Part shown: in pieces, positions 11,593 to 24,018 of the stretch | Numbering within the stretch: the first letter of the stretch is position 1 | Layout: every line of letters starts with the position of its first letter | Assembly (NCBI GenBank): GCA_028752905.1 | Contig: JAQNBH010000012.1 | Span: 27,041,816-27,105,815 of the forward strand | Length of the DNA stretch: 64,000 nucleotides | Direction: 5' to 3' | From: Cladorhizidae sp. MBARI D1340-BT2 | Lineage: Eukaryota; Porifera; Demospongiae; Poecilosclerida; Cladorhizidae | Notes under the pieces: generated by a model | Databases searched by the model: none | What the model was told of the DNA's origin: nothing | Seen by the model: the letters and a program-made list of their open reading frames with translations, nothing else | Position numbers and translations under genes: made by a program

Positions 11593-12003
11593 ATGTGTCA
11601 CATGAAATGCATGTGATTCATGATCTGTCAGCCAGTGACCTTGAGAGTTGAGATTCAGCAGTCGGTCAGCTCCAGGCCTGCAACTGTCTGATGTATTGCC
11701 ATGCTTATACACTCTGGCATTCAATCAATGAATAACATGCATTGACCAAAACCTAACAGGCAACACTTAAGGCCGGTTCACAATATGACGCTAGCCCAGC
11801 GTTTCGTTCCGTTCCGTTACCTAGCGTCATACCGTCAATTTGTGAAGATGCTCCGTTTTGAAGAAAAGAAGAAACAGAGAGAAGCGCTAGATTAGACTCG
11901 AGTTCTATTCTAGCGTCTGTTGACACTAGCTTGACCAATCAGATTGCTTCATATTTTCACGTGTCATATCGTAGTTCTAATTAATGCCAATTTGTCAGTC
12001 AAA

Positions 12004-12345
12004 AATGGAGGATGAAAAGTCTGTGCGAAGCTTTGTATGTCTTTGGAAGGTAGGATCAAGCTCTTACAAGGATCTATGAGCTAAAGAGAGTTGCTAGCAA
12101 GGTAAACTACGTAGCTACTGAATTAAATTATCTTAGTAGTCGTCATATTCCCATAATATTCATAATATTGTTTAGGTTGGAGGCTACACAGCGGATGGAT
12201 GCATCAAGAGGTGGAGGATTTTGATTGACAAATTTGTGAGGGAACTGAAAAAGACCAAGAAGAAGAAGTCTGGAGATGCTGGGCCTGTTGTGGTGTCCAG
12301 TGAGCACAAGAAGTATGTAGTGAGGTTGAATATTGATCCCTCTTC
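12004..12345 (+). pseudogene. MADF/Myb-like DNA-binding protein of the Harbinger relic
   Basis: A frame from ATG 12004 reads LWKVGSSSYKDL, then a stop, then AKESC; this is a MADF-type pattern (Trp, YKD, KE). After an intron of about 75 bp (donor GTAAACT near 12102, acceptor TTTAG at 12175) it resumes as GYTADGCIKRWRILIDKF and a Lys-rich KKTKKKKSG. Harbinger elements need such an accessory protein to bring the transposase to DNA and nucleus. At least one stop and loss of the C-terminus make it a pseudogene. Confidence 0.6.
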
Positions 12346-12609
12346 AGAAACCTTTCATTCCCATGATTCTATGGATTATTACAACTACAGTATTGAACTA
12401 GTGCATTATATTGTTATATTACATCGCATTTTGGTCAGTGAATGAATGATATAAATAATTAGTTGAGTTCTGCGAACATAGCTATACTGCCAATCAACTT
12501 CTCCAGCAGGAGTACAGAAGTATTCTTGAAACCTTCCCTGATCTTCACAGCAGACTGAGAATGTCTTAATAAAAAGAAATAAACAACGCATATGCAACTA
12601 TATAGATAA

Positions 12610-12983
12610 ATTATGGCAAACCTGTTGCTGCCAGCATGACCAATTGATGTCATTCCCGTATTTTGGTTCTTCATCTCCTCTTCACCCACCATAAATCATG
12701 TTTCTACTACCATCTTCATTATCAGACATCCGCAGATACCTGAAATGGCTTTCTGGATCTGACAGACGCATCTCCTGAACAGGTTGTGATACTCGCCTTG
12801 CTGTCTTCGCATTCTAAATATTGGACGTACCCACACTCTGTTCTGCCTTCCCCTATTCCTCCTCCTCCGCCTCCTGAGCAAAAGAATCAAAATAATAGCC
12901 TGCTTCATTGCCGAACTTTGAGTCATAGCTAGCCAGCCGTAGTCGAGGGTGTGGTAGGTAAAGGGTCGAACCTCAATTGGCAA
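12610..12983 (-). pseudogene. Harbinger transposase N-terminal fragment
   Basis: On the minus strand, an Arg-rich run is followed by VWVRPIFRMRRQQGEYHNL, the conserved N-terminal signature of animal Harbinger transposases (W-V-x-P-x-x-R-R-R-x-Q-G). After a frameshift the next frame gives QEMRLSDPESHFRYLRMS, which also fits. The catalytic DDE domain does not follow before the element ends. It faces the MADF gene, the usual opposite arrangement in this family. Confidence 0.65.
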
Positions 12984-13239
12984 AATTTGGCTCGAGGTGA
13001 CGGAACGAAACGAAACGCCAATTTGTGAACAGGATTGAACGAAACGCTAGACGGAGAAGAAACGGAGACGAAAACGAGACGGAACGAAACGCTGGGCTAG
13101 CGTCATATTGTGAACCGGCCTTAAGCCTGCACAGCCAACCAACAATTAACACTCACCCACATGGTAATGTGTGTGACCTCTCACCTCACACTTGTACTGG
13201 TACTAGACATTACACACACTTGTATTTCATTAGTTATTT

Positions 13240-13440
13240 GTGGGGAAGCATCCTCAAAACATGCCACAGGAAATCTTTTACTAACTTCTTCTGGGCAGTT
13301 TCAAACAGCTACACAGTCTTTGTCCCTAGCAGTACATTGTGTTGCACTTTTGTTTGGCTAGATAGTAGTCTCCCACCATCAAATATCAAGCCAAACGAAA
13401 GTGCGACATTGTGTAGTACTAGGGACAAAGATTTAAGCAG
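13240..13440. repeat. Foldback palindrome, degenerate U2 copy
   Basis: Left arm TGGGGAAGCATCCTCAAAAC and a shortened right arm ending GGACAAAGATTTAAGCAGC. Outer parts of the right arm are deleted, so the symmetry is partial. Same family as 5476-5769. Confidence 0.6.
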
Positions 13441-15628
13441 CATGTCCTTACCAACAGACACATAACCATGATGTCAAGAAGCCGGGACCAGCCAAGTGTC
13501 CTAAAGAGAAAGTATACCTTTGCTGTCCCACCTGCCATCACTCACATGACTACCTGGTACAGGGCTTACTGAATGGCAAGGAGGCAACCATCAAGTTAGA
13601 CACAGCAGCTTCACACACTCTGTGGTTTACAAGACTTGCACTTCTGGAAGGCTCTTTGGAGGGAGAGCTTTCCTTGGTAAGGGTGACTGGGTCCACTCAC
13701 GGAATTTGACTTACCAAACATAAACATTGACATAGGTGGGAGACAGCAAACCTTCAATGAGCTATGGCTGATGGCACCACTGCTGATAATCTACTGGGTC
13801 AAGATGCTCCCTTCCTAAACCACTTACTTGAGCCATTAGTGAAAGAGAGACTGATGATTTAAACACAAGCTATGTTGGTACAGACCAGACAAGCTGCAGA
13901 GCAAGAGCAACAACACTTGCAGGCTGATGAGATAGCTACAGTGAACTCAGGAGAAATACTCACACCATGGGGGGAGTTAATTGGAAATGACAGTGATATT
14001 TTGGTTGACCTGGATCAGAAACCCAGATAAAGCAAATGAGAAAAATGGAAAGATGCTTAAGGATTTGTATCGATCCCATCTGTCATTACTGAAATGAACA
14101 CATCCTCTAAATTAGACGAGAACACACCCACTCAACCATATAAGACTGCATCCACTCGACCACACCCTCTCTACCAAATGAGAACACACCCTCTCAAACA
14201 GATGAGCACACAACCTCTAAAATAGTTGGTAAACAAGTCCGTGTTGATGAACAGGTTGCCCAGACTTTATGCGGCGGAACAGAACAACTCATACTTGCAC
14301 AAAGAGCACTGAACCAGGAGAATTCTGATTACTTTTGTGAGCTATTTAGATGTCAACACGGCAAGTTAGAAGTGCACCAACTAGTGTTGCCAGGCAACAG
14401 ACAACAGCAAGCCATCCGGTTAGCTCACACTGTCTCCATGGCCAGTCACATCGGATAGAATAAAGCCAGACACAGACTGCTGCCCCACTTTTATTGGCTA
14501 GGCATTAGCTTGGATATGAATCAAGCCTGTGAATCCTGCACTAAATGCCAGAAGGAAGGGAGACACCCACAGACCCTGTCTCCACTAATCTCTATGCCAA
14601 TTATCACAGAACTAATGACATGGGTCGCTTTTGATATAGTTGACCCATTGGCTCAAACTATTGCCGGTAACAAGTATCCATGGATTTTTCCAGATGGTGA
14701 TGCCACACTACTCAGGAAAGCTGTTGCTGAAACTGTTTGTTCTGCTTTGGTGGACATATTCTGGAATACCAGCTAAACTACCGACAGTTCAGGGCAGCTA
14801 TTTTCTGTCATTCGTGAAGACCTTAATCAGAAACTAGGCATTTACCATATCAAAGCAAGTCCATACCTCAGACGAATGGCATGTTAGAACAGTTTCATGC
14901 CACATTGAAACAAATGATTAAGAAAGTCGTAAACACACACAAGAGTGGACACATTGCTTCCTGCCATCTTGTTTGCTTATAAGGAAGTCCCCAACCAATC
15001 CACACGATTTTCTCTCGACTTCGGTCTTCATGTTAGAGGACCTCTGCAGATTTTGAAGGAGATCTGGACTGATAGTCATCGTAAAGACACCACTGCTGTT
15101 CAATGTCTAACAACCATGAGGGAGAACCTGGAACAGATGCAGCACATAGCACCAGTTACATACAGAGTGCACATGCATGGCAGAAAGAAAAGGCATAGAG
15201 CCATTCATGTCAACATGATGAAGTCATGTGCTTGATGGATACTTCCCCAACATTCCTAAAAAATATCTCTGGGGAAACAACGGCAGTGGGACATGCCGTT
15301 GAGACCAAGCAAGCCCAGCCTATCAGGTTAAGTCAAGGCAAGTCCCCAAGAGTTGAAGATGGTATTCACAAGGAAATCCAGACATTGTTGGAAAATAATA
15401 TTATAGAACTATCTAAGAACACCTGGCTATTTCCAATCCTACCGGTGAAGAAGGACGAAATGGTAAGGATGTGCATTGATTAGAGCCAATTGAATGCACT
15501 GACCCAAGCCCACCAACAGCCAGACAAAACAAGTATTATACGCAGATCAGAAGTGACAATTTCCACACACTCTCCTGCTAATTACTCTATACTCCTTTAA
15601 GGAAGGGGTGGGGGCAGACGCCCAAGCC
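13441..15628 (+). pseudogene. Gypsy-family remnant, U2 (long-integrase subgroup)
   Basis: Gag/protease piece 13475-13870 (CPTCHHSHDYL, GLLNGKEATIKL, LDTAAS). Linker near 14090-14220 with few PDENT-type repeats. Integrase zinc domain 14415-14575, first catalytic segment VAFDIVDPL near 14625. This copy and U6 keep the late integrase core (LLPAILFAYKEVPNQS, GLHVRGPLQILKE, 14945-15065) that U1, U3 and U5 have lost. The C-terminal VTYRVHM and HVNMMKS follow at 15145-15225. The reverse transcriptase start (EIQTLLENNIIE, FPILPVKKDEMVRMCID) ends in TAG at 15481-15483, the stop shared by five units. Confidence 0.75.
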
Positions 15629-15631
15629 TAA

Positions 15632-16055
15632 AGGCCGATTCACAATATGCAAAACGCTCAAGCGATGCGATGCGATGCATCTTTTTTTAAATATTGTGAA
15701 CACAAAATCGCATTGCACTGCGTCACACCACTTCAATAGAATCGAGTTCTATTCGAGCGGTATTGTGACCTGCGATTGCATCATTGGTGTGCAAGAGTTT
15801 TTGGGTCATTCTGGTGTGCTTTATTTTGATTATTCAGTAAAAGGTAGTGATTTCAAATCTGAACGGGCGACGAAAGAAGCAGGGACAACTTCCCTATGGG
15901 ATGCATGAATGACATGAGCTCTGGTGTCCGTTCATTAATGGGTGGGGTCCGGTTGGGTGAAATCAAGTTTGGTCAAGTGGGGATTCTGTTTTTGTGAACA
16001 GCTAGTAGTAATGCAATGCGATGTGATGGCCTAGCAGCATATTGTGAATCAGCCT
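15632..16055. mobile_element. 424-bp AGGCC-ended MITE
   Basis: Ends AGGCCGATTCACAATATGC and its complement GCATATTGTGAATCAGCCT, very close to the Harbinger relic at 11771. It is flanked by TAA on both sides (15629-15631, 16056-16058), a 3-bp duplication typical of PIF/Harbinger. Sister units read GCCTAACTGGC without it. The interior has GATGC repeats near the left end and no convincing gene. A TT remains between the right TAA and the resumed unit sequence. Confidence 0.75.
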
Positions 16056-16189
16056 TAATTAACTGGCAACACTTACACTGTACAATCCACATGTTAATGT
16101 GTGGGACCTCTCACCTCGCACACTAACAAGATTGAACAGTACACAGACTTGTATTTGATTGGTTATTTTTTGTCTGACATTACCTCATT

Positions 16190-16712
16190 TATGTAAATGT
16201 AAATGTGTTTCTAGTGAGTGTAAATGTGTTGCATCTTGTCTCTTCTAATTCACCTGATGGAGATGGAGCATTTCAGTTGCAACATTGGCAAAAACATAAC
16301 CAAATACTGTTAAAGAGATAAATCTCTTACGAATGAATTGAAAATTAGCACTCAAGAAAGATGGATGTTGCCGCTTCTCCTTCCATTGATTGCTGGAAGC
16401 TACTCCCATTGTAAAATCTCCACGAAGACGTGAGGAAGCCACAAAGTTCATAACATAGCAATCCCAATGATAAGTTAGCTTATTCTAACTAGCTAAATTT
16501 GGTGAGCACAGTGAAGTTGTTCTTCAGATGCCTCTAGATTTGCTAGTCTGCACATGCGTCCCCTTAATGGCATCTTTCTTACTGCTGTAAGTAAAGCAGA
16601 AGAGGCCATGACTCAACTTCTGTACTCCATTGTTAACTTTACAGAGCAATGTGGAGGGGGAAGGACAAGTGAAGAGCAAGCACGAGGAAAAGGGATTGAA
16701 AAGTTATGCTAA
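16190..16712 (-). other. Inverted-repeat terminus and non-coding 3' flank of the U2 death-domain copy
   Basis: The inverted terminus (CACCTGATGGAGATGG) is present but the minisatellite monomer is changed (GTGTTTCTAGTGAGTG). The rest corresponds to 8161-8664 in U1 and holds no supported gene. Confidence 0.45.
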
Positions 16713-16834
16713 TTACAGGCCAGAACATTTCACATGTGCCAGGAGAAATGGAGCTGGTCTGAAGACTTTGGAGGACTTTTCGTGAATACCTAACAGAACA
16801 TCACATAACCACACTAGCTTTGAAGTCACATGTT

Positions 16835-18270
16835 CTAGCCTATATGGATTTTTTTCTGTCCTGATGAGTTTATGCCGAGTATTGAACCTGTGAATGCACA
16901 TATTTTAAGAGGCTATATTTATAATTACAAATTACACACCTGCAAAGAAACATTTACGCATTCGAATAATTAAATATGGTTAAGCAGTTCCAAAAGTGTT
17001 AAAGATTGTTCTACCTTATGTAATATCTAGATATACAAGAACTATGTTTAAACAACAAATACAGCATATATATATATACTTTAAAAAATTAAGATAAACA
17101 AGACTGTCACCATGTAGACTAAGGGTGATCACCCTTTACCACTTAAAATATACACACCAACACAATCAGATAGACCAACCTTTGTTGCTTAAGATGGAAA
17201 TAATGTCTTCAGCACATTTATCAAAATCTTCCTCCACACATACTCGAAGAAGGTTTCTGTAAGTCTTTGGATAACCAGCTTTAGATCTCCAATGCTCCAG
17301 AAGAGCCCACCTGTAAATAGTGTGCATCAATAAAACCACATCCACAATTCACACATTTAGCATTGTAGTATATACCTTTGTAGACCACGACCGTATGTGG
17401 TCATTATGTGCTGCACCTCTGACAAGTTCAGTCCTAGCAGATATGACTGATCTTGCATACCATACTCTCTTGCAGATATTCGACCTAGGTCTACATCTGA
17501 CATTATCACATCATCTAGGTAATCATGGTTGCACTTGGGAACTTTGGCCAGGAGTTCCTCGTATTTCTACAATAATAATTAAAATAACAACAGAAACAAC
17601 TAATATAGCATGAAGATCATGGCTTCATCGAGACATTTTAGTTGCTGGGAAGAGTGGGGATGAGTGTCGAGCCTGGAATTGTTCATAGCTATCCTTACTA
17701 CATGGACTCATTAGCCTGATTTTTGGTTAGATGAAGTTTATTAAGTTAAGTCTTCGAAATAGACGAACCTGGCTAGGCTCAGGTGAATCACAGTTGAAGG
17801 ACTTGAACTGACTTCAGCAGGTTTTAGTGCAATTTTGACATATTCAAAGTAAAATCTTGGGAATGTATTATACATGTTGTCTACTTTATTGTCAAGTTCA
17901 TTAACTGCAATTATCAATTAACTAACATTAGCTGCAAAAACATTTAGTGAATGCATACAATATACCTATTATGACATCATTTTCCTTGTGGTGTAGGTGG
18001 GAGGTGGGGTAATCCCTGATCCCCTGACTCCCTTAGAATCCCAGATAGATGGTTTTGCTAACCTTTGCCTTGATGCTGCTTGAGAATGCAGTGATGGCAG
18101 CTACTTCTTCATCAGTTCTTCCAGTAACATCTGCAGCAACAACAGCTAGTCAATGAGTGGATTATTTTTGTGAGTGCATCAATGGAAGGTTTTATTACAC
18201 TACTACTAAACATACCAAGCATGTGTATATCCACAAGTGAACCATAAACTCTGGTTGTCTATCACCACTT
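16835..18270 (-). pseudogene. Death-domain gene, U2 copy (stop in exon a)
   Basis: Exons: z 18216-18270, a 18063-18130, b 17769-17811, c 17376-17566, d 17180-17310, e 16835-16887. Lengths equal the U1 values for z to d (55, 68, 43, 191, 131). Exon a carries TAG in place of the Gln codon of KKQLP, so a full product from this transcript is not possible. The death domain itself (c plus d) is open and typical: DVDLGRISAR, SYLLGLN, WALLEHWRSK, TYRNLLRV, CAEDIISIL. The donor of exon b is GTTCGT. Exon e in the second frame gives a longer tail of 57 residues (to 16713). Confidence 0.65.
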
Positions 18271-19760
18271 CTAACCAAACCAGCAAGAAAACCAGAGCTT
18301 AACAACAACTAAGCTCTTACTAAACAAATAATGCACACACATTGAATCTTCTACCATGTAAATGAATGCCTTGTATTATTTATTAGACAGGAGCAGAAAG
18401 CTAAACTTCTGTTACATTAGCCACATGAAGATGCAGTAACTCTCACAAGCCAGACAAAGAAGGAGCTACTCTCATGAGTCACACTAAGAATTGCTGAGCC
18501 ACACCAAGAAAGAAGAGCAGGTAGTGTTTGCAGGAGGCATAGGTGCCTGTGCAGCTTTCCTCAAAATAGGAACTTCAATAAATGGTAATAAGCAAGAAAG
18601 AGAACCTTCAAGAATGCAGTTGCGATTCTCAGCCATTTTTAGAGGTTGAACACCTCTGCAAACAACACTTATGTAATAGTAAATATACCCATAAGCCCTA
18701 GTCCTTGTGGTAGACTACCCCAGCATCATCTCCAACATTAGACCTGCCATACATCTAGTCATAGCCCTAGCCTTAGACTGTAGTTCTATACCAGTCCCGT
18801 CAGACATTCCTATATATCCATAACTCAAATCTCAAACAACTCGCACTCAACTAGCCCAACCCCCAGATCCAGCCTAGATAACTAGATGCCTACACTGCAC
18901 ATCTCCATACTCCTAGGCTGACACTATAATGCCACACATGTCCTTCACTCTCCCCAATAGACAGACCCAAACCAGAACAGCAGCCCAGAAAACAAGAACA
19001 AAATGGTTGAGCAGAACAGAGCACAGGACATTGCACACACCATATATAGCAATACAACATTCAAAATTAAGTGTGAGGACCGCTTTTATCCAGTATTACA
19101 CAAAAAGATAGATTTTTCACTAGGCTAACCTCAGTTTTTGTTGTCTCTGCTAGTCCAATCACACCGCCGGTCATCCACATCACCACATTATATCTCTGTC
19201 AATCACACCATTCACCATTACACATGGACCAATCGCAGAAGTGCATGACATGCTTAACCTTATATATATATATACACCATCAGGCAAGCAGCACCTCATT
19301 CTTACTGATGAAGATACCTATGTGTCAAAGGCTTTCTAACGAGAATTTAATTCATCTCTGTATCAAGTTCATGCCTGCTATTATTACAGGGAGAAAGAAA
19401 TCCAATTAAACTGCCAAGAGCCACACTTCAGCTAGAAGCTGGCTGTTAGAAGCAATCTATTCCTGAGGAACTGATGGGTCCCCAGAGAGTGGGTGGTCCA
19501 TACGGTGAGTCAGAAAGAGAGGAAGAGGTTGGTCTAGCTATCATAAATTAGAGGATTAACTCCACCCATCTCTTAACATCTCATACTTCATCCATTACAT
19601 GGAGGGAAGAAGAACATCTCCAGCATCACTACCAACAACACTGACTTACCACATGCACACACTATAGTACCAACACCAAGTACAACTACACATTAGATAG
19701 CTTCATAGTCCCACAGAAAGGATACTTCACACCAGCTGGCCTCCACCACCCCAACTAATG
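18271..19760. other. Conserved non-coding 5' block, U2 (full length)
   Basis: Upstream (minus-strand sense) of the death-domain copy. On the plus strand it contains ACATGGACCAATCGCAGAAG, a (TA)n stretch at 19260-19275, and a CTGATGAAGATACC motif near 19304 with a short hairpin. A 60-codon frame at 18929-19111 is broken or different in other units. It contains no supported gene. Confidence 0.5.
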
Positions 19761-20179
19761 TGAAGGCCCGCTGGCATATCCACCCGTCCAAGTTGTTTTA
19801 TTGCTAAGTAGCAATGGAGTTTGAGTGATCTCTGTTTCGAAAGTTAAAAGGCTCTGGAGTTGGAGACGTATTTGTGCCATAGTTCACCACTGCCACCATG
19901 TGGTATAACTATTTCAAGAATAATCCCAGAACTAGACAGGCATATGCTTTATATAGAAAACCAACCATTCTATTAATAGCATGATATAATTATATTATAG
20001 CATGCATGACCTTCATGGTAAACCTCAGTAACCACAGAGTATACATACATGCAGGATATTACTAACCACTAATACTAAACCTGCTAAGTGTCGCATTCCG
20101 TAATACACACACTCCACTACCACAAGTGATGAACAACCCAACCCAACCCCAACTCATACACCATCCTACTCATATACAT
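19761..20179. other. Unassigned sequence before the hAT insertion
   Basis: From about 19761 the sequence has no match to the other units until the CA-rich CCCAACCCAACCCC near 20135. It has no long reading frame or clear terminal repeats. It may be another small insertion in the CA-rich tract. Confidence 0.35.
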
Positions 20180-21859
20180 AGAGACAATGGTTTTCGGTGA
20201 ATATGGAAAACATGGAATACAGGAATCTACATTCTGAACCAGGAATTTGCTGTTCTGAGGTTGCCAAAATCATTAACTAGTGTAGCCCAAAATTCATCTA
20301 AATGGAACCTGGTAATGGGTTTTTACAGTTCTGTGTATACATTTATAAGCTGTAGCTACTGCTGGTTAGAGAAATGGTAAGTACAGTAAGTAGCATTCAG
20401 TCCAAATAAGTAGCTGGGGCTCTACTATACTCTAATTAACATACATTACACACACGTGGTGTGGATGAGTCAGAGCCCGCCAGAGGCAAAAAAGCCAAAA
20501 GAAGTGCCCCACTTACAAGGAAGCACTGAAGGAGAGTGGATCAGCTGGGCCTTCATCCAGAAGGCAGACAACGCTCGGCACAATCTTAAAGTCCAAGGAG
20601 ATTAGAGTTTTGTGTTGGATTATATGAAAATGTGCACCGTTGCAGATATTCCCCTTGATAAAACAAGATCAGGCCATTCCTACAGAAACACTGTAAACAA
20701 GTAGGAGCTCTACCTCAAGTAGCCACACTTCGCACAACATATATACCGAGGCTCTATTAGACTCATTTTTCAGCTCTCCAGGATGTACTTCATCACCAGC
20801 CAGTTAGCATCATTGTTGATGAAACTACTGATGTGCATGACCATAGCATCTTGAATGTCATTGCTAGTGTTCGAGGCAAGTCCTTTCTAATCAATGTGGT
20901 GAAGATGGAGGTGTGCAATCACAGCACATTCAGCCAAGCAATTATCCAAAGTGTGAGTGAAGCTGGAATAGCATTTGAGAATGTTGTTTCTATTGTTTCA
21001 GACAGTGCTGCGTACTGTAAGAAGGCATATAGGGATGTTCTCTCGGCTGTTTACCCTAAGTCTGTGCATGTTCTGCGCCTTGCACACATTGTTAACCTGG
21101 CAGCTGAAGTTTTTCACCATCATGGTGACTTTTCACATACCTCTGATCTTATCATGATGATAAAGTCACCTCTCTGTAAGAAGCCTGGCAGAAAGAATCG
21201 ATTCCTGAAATACCTTGTTGCTAGTACTGACGTCAAGCTTCCAACAGTCCCTGATTCATCTGGATGGAATTCATGGTTTCAAGCAGCCATCTATCATGCC
21301 ACAGGAATTCATGTGTATGAAGGTTTTTACAAGGCAGAGAAGGGGCAAGGGATCGCTGTTAACGAATCATTGAATTCGTGACACACAACACTATCTACGC
21401 TGAAATAAGCCTGCCGCTATACTTCATCTAGGAGAACTGCCAGCTTTTGATGGCTGTCTTGACGTCACTTGAGGCCAAAGAAACTCCATTGGCATGTACA
21501 GTGTACAATCTCCTCCAAGATCTGCATTCTTACCTCAGAGCTGGTGTCCCGAAAACCAGCTTTGGACCAGAGACAGATCGATTGCTTGTCAAATTCGAGG
21601 CTGACCAGAAGAGAAAATACATCAAATCATTTCAGACTGTGTTCAGACTATCTCTTAATAAGCTAGAACTTCACTTGGACAGACATCTGGCCTACCCACA
21701 TTACACAGCTGTGAGGATTTTTGATCTGCGTCAGCTTCCAACTCTTGGGAATGATATCAAAGATTACCACGCTATCAATTCCCTCCAGTATCCATCTCCT
21801 GAGCTGCTTGAAGAGTGGCTCATCTACACTCAGTAACAGAAAGGAAAACCTTTGTCTCT
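20180..21859 (+). mobile_element. hAT transposon with 8-bp target duplication (1680 bp)
   Basis: Terminal repeats AGAGACAATGGTTTTC and its near-complement ending CCTTTGTCTCT. The flanks ATATACAT (20172-20179) and ATATACAC (21860-21867) match in seven of eight bases, and U4 shows the empty site CTCATATACACACACCCC. This is the canonical hAT duplication. The body is mostly a broken transposase. Confidence 0.8.
20590..21835 (+). pseudogene. hAT transposase, broken
   Basis: Frames in pieces give a TLRTTYIPRLY-like segment, then SIIVDETTD (first catalytic Asp region, near 20812), DHSILNVIASVRGK, VSIVSDSAAYCKKAYRDVL, HVLRLAHIVNLAAEVF, SSGWNSWFQAA and, after a frameshift around 21380, a C-terminal piece (21447-21836) with HAINSLQYPSPELLEEW. 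The DETTD and SDSA...H-x-LNL pattern is that of hAT transposases with an RNase H-like fold, of the type also seen next to CGGBP1-like N-termini. Several stops precede 20830 and a TGA interrupts at 21379. Confidence 0.75.
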
Positions 21860-22250
21860 ATATACACACACCCGATCATACCCACACCACTCCCACCACA
21901 CCAACTCAAATATACATCACTTCACCACCCTATCCCATAAACACACCAACACCACCATCCCAACCAAATGACACACACACCACCTCAACCCACACAAACA
22001 CAACACTACCCCACTTCACTTATCCCACAACCCCAACCCATACACACCAATCCCACAAACAGCACCTCATACACACACACACCATGCCCACAATACTACC
22101 TCTTGCACACACCTCTCCCACTACCAAACTCATACACACACCACACAACTCATACCCCCTCTACCCACCAACTAAATCATGCACACACTAACCCCCACCA
22201 CCATAACTCACATACACATTACTCCCATTAGTTCCAACACAAAAACATTC
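21860..22250 (+). repeat. CA-rich degenerate tract, U2
   Basis: Loose repeats built on CAACTCATACACCACC and CACACACCA. The equivalent tracts are 36211-36850 (U4) and 52700-53110 with 53555-53640 (U5). Open frames here are Thr/His/Pro-rich artefacts of the composition. Confidence 0.7.
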
Positions 22251-23041
22251 TTTATTTAGCACCCTCCCTCACACTTAGTGCCCAATCCTCCCTCCCTTCC
22301 CTCCCCTCCCAAAACACAGGTAGACCACTCCCTCGAGGTTTCATATAACTCAGGAGACCCAGGCGGAAGGAGTGGTACCCTTTGCTTCTGTCCCCCAGCC
22401 CCATTCCAAAATGAACAGTGTTTGTATAGATACACAGTGTCGCACATGGATAGACACACCCACTAATATTAAACATGGCAGAAATATTATCCCAGCTTTT
22501 TTAAGCTTGTGAAGCGAAACTTATAAATCACAAAAAAATCCAGTCCTATTCCTGTACCCAGCCATGGATTTGTGTGAATGGGACTGCCAGGACATGTAGA
22601 AGCTGGTGTGCGACCTGAAAAGTAGCACTCACCCTCACTGCCACTACCAGGCTGATCACCTGAACCAAAAGTACTAACACAGTCAAAACAATAACATTTA
22701 TTATGTATTAGCTAAATAAATTATTAATAAGCAATATAGCTAGTCCTTCATTCATCTTATGACTCATTTACTCCAGTGTATGAAAGTATGCTTACCTCAA
22801 ACATTTATGCTAAATAAAATAAATAAAAAATCCTGTACGCTCAATTTCTTCTGACGTATCATTTGTATGCTCTGTATTTTCTATTTCAGCAACAGCAAGT
22901 AACTAGCAACCTTTCCATTCTGGCAGCTGCGATATGAAAGTTGATTTGAACCGATGACTTATCTTTCTTAAAAAAATTTGCCAATGATGTAACTGAATCA
23001 ATGCTTTGGCCTTCAGGGACATATGAAGACACGGAGACAAT
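22251..23041 (+). other. Conserved pre-array block, U2
   Basis: Shared with 36851-37626 and 53641-54282. It contains CCCTCCCTTCCCTCC, AACATGGCAGAAATATTATC, and at its end an inverted-repeat terminus (TTTGCCAATGATG, CAATGCTTTGGCCTTCAGGG) that pairs with the inverted copy after each gypsy remnant. A short U2-specific insertion lies near 22335-22430. No gene is supported. Confidence 0.5.
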
Positions 23042-24018
23042 GCAACACATATATACTCACTGGCAACACATTTATACTCACTGCAACACATTTATACTCG
23101 CTGGCAACACATTTATACTCACTGGCAACACATATATACTCACTGGCATCACATTTATATTCACTGGTACTCACTGACAACTCATTTATACTCACTGGCA
23201 ACACATTTATATTCACTGGCAAGACATTTATAACACATTTATACTCACTGGTAAGACATTTATACTCACTGGTAACACATTTATGCTCACTGGCAACACA
23301 TTTATACACACTGCCAACACATTCATACTCACTGGCAACTCATTTATACACACTGGCAACACATTTATACTCACTGGCAACACATTTATACTCACTGGCA
23401 ACACATTTATCTCACTGGCAACACATTTATACTCATTGGCAACAAATTAATGCTCACTGGCAACACATTTATACTCACTGGCAACACATTTATACTCACT
23501 GGAAACACATTTATATTCACTGGCAACACATTTACTCACTGGCAACACACTGGCAACAAATGTATACTCACTGGCAACACATTTATACTCACTGGCAACA
23601 CATTTATCTCACTGGCAACACATTTATACTCATTGGCAACAAATTAATGCTCACTGGCAACACATTTATACTCACTGGCAACACATTTATACTCACTGGA
23701 AATACATTTATATTCACTGGCAACACATTTACTCACTGGCAACACATTTATACTCACTGGCAACAAATTTATACTCACTGGCAACACATTTATACTCACT
23801 GACAACACATTTATACTCACTGGCAAGACATTTATACTCACTGGCAACACATTTATACTCACTGGCAACACATTTATACTCACTGGCAAGACATTTATGC
23901 TGCTCACTGGCAACACATTTATGCTCACTGGCAACACATTTATGCTCACTGGCAACATATTTATACTCACTGGCAACACATTTATACTCACTGGCAACAC
24001 ATTTATACTCACAGGCAA
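23042..24018 (+). repeat. 21-bp minisatellite array 2 (about 46 copies)
   Basis: Same monomer as arrays 1 and 3 but more diverged, with partial units (ATTTACTCACTGG, GGTACTCACTGAC) and a local higher-order duplication: about 190 bp including AACAAATTAATGCTCACTGG occurs twice (23400-23590 and 23590-23780). Confidence 0.95.

Larger units (their letters stand above)
11771..13120. mobile_element. PIF/Harbinger-type DNA transposon relic (1350 bp)
   Basis: Terminal inverted repeats of about 40 bp begin GGCCGGTTCACAATATGACG at the left and end as its complement at 13120. TTAA stands on both sides (11767-11770, 13121-13124); with the usual 3-bp TWA duplication of Harbinger the termini would begin AGGCC. 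It sits inside the U2 left direct repeat, which reads CACTTAGCCTGC without it elsewhere. Inside are remains of both Harbinger genes: a MADF/Myb-like protein on + and the transposase N-terminal region on -. The DDE core is gone, so it cannot move by itself. Confidence 0.8.
11593..23041 (+). repeat. Composite unit U2
   Basis: Second unit, from the leader after array 1 to the start of array 2. It carries a Harbinger relic in its left direct repeat, a degenerate foldback, a gypsy remnant of the long-integrase type, an AGGCC-ended MITE, a death-domain pseudogene, a complete 5' block, and a hAT element in its CA-rich tract. With U6 it forms one subgroup, sharing the longer integrase segment. Confidence 0.8.

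Noticed and set aside
21721..22231. 156- and 87-codon Thr/His/Pro-rich frames
   Set aside because: They lie in the CA-rich tract and reflect composition only.
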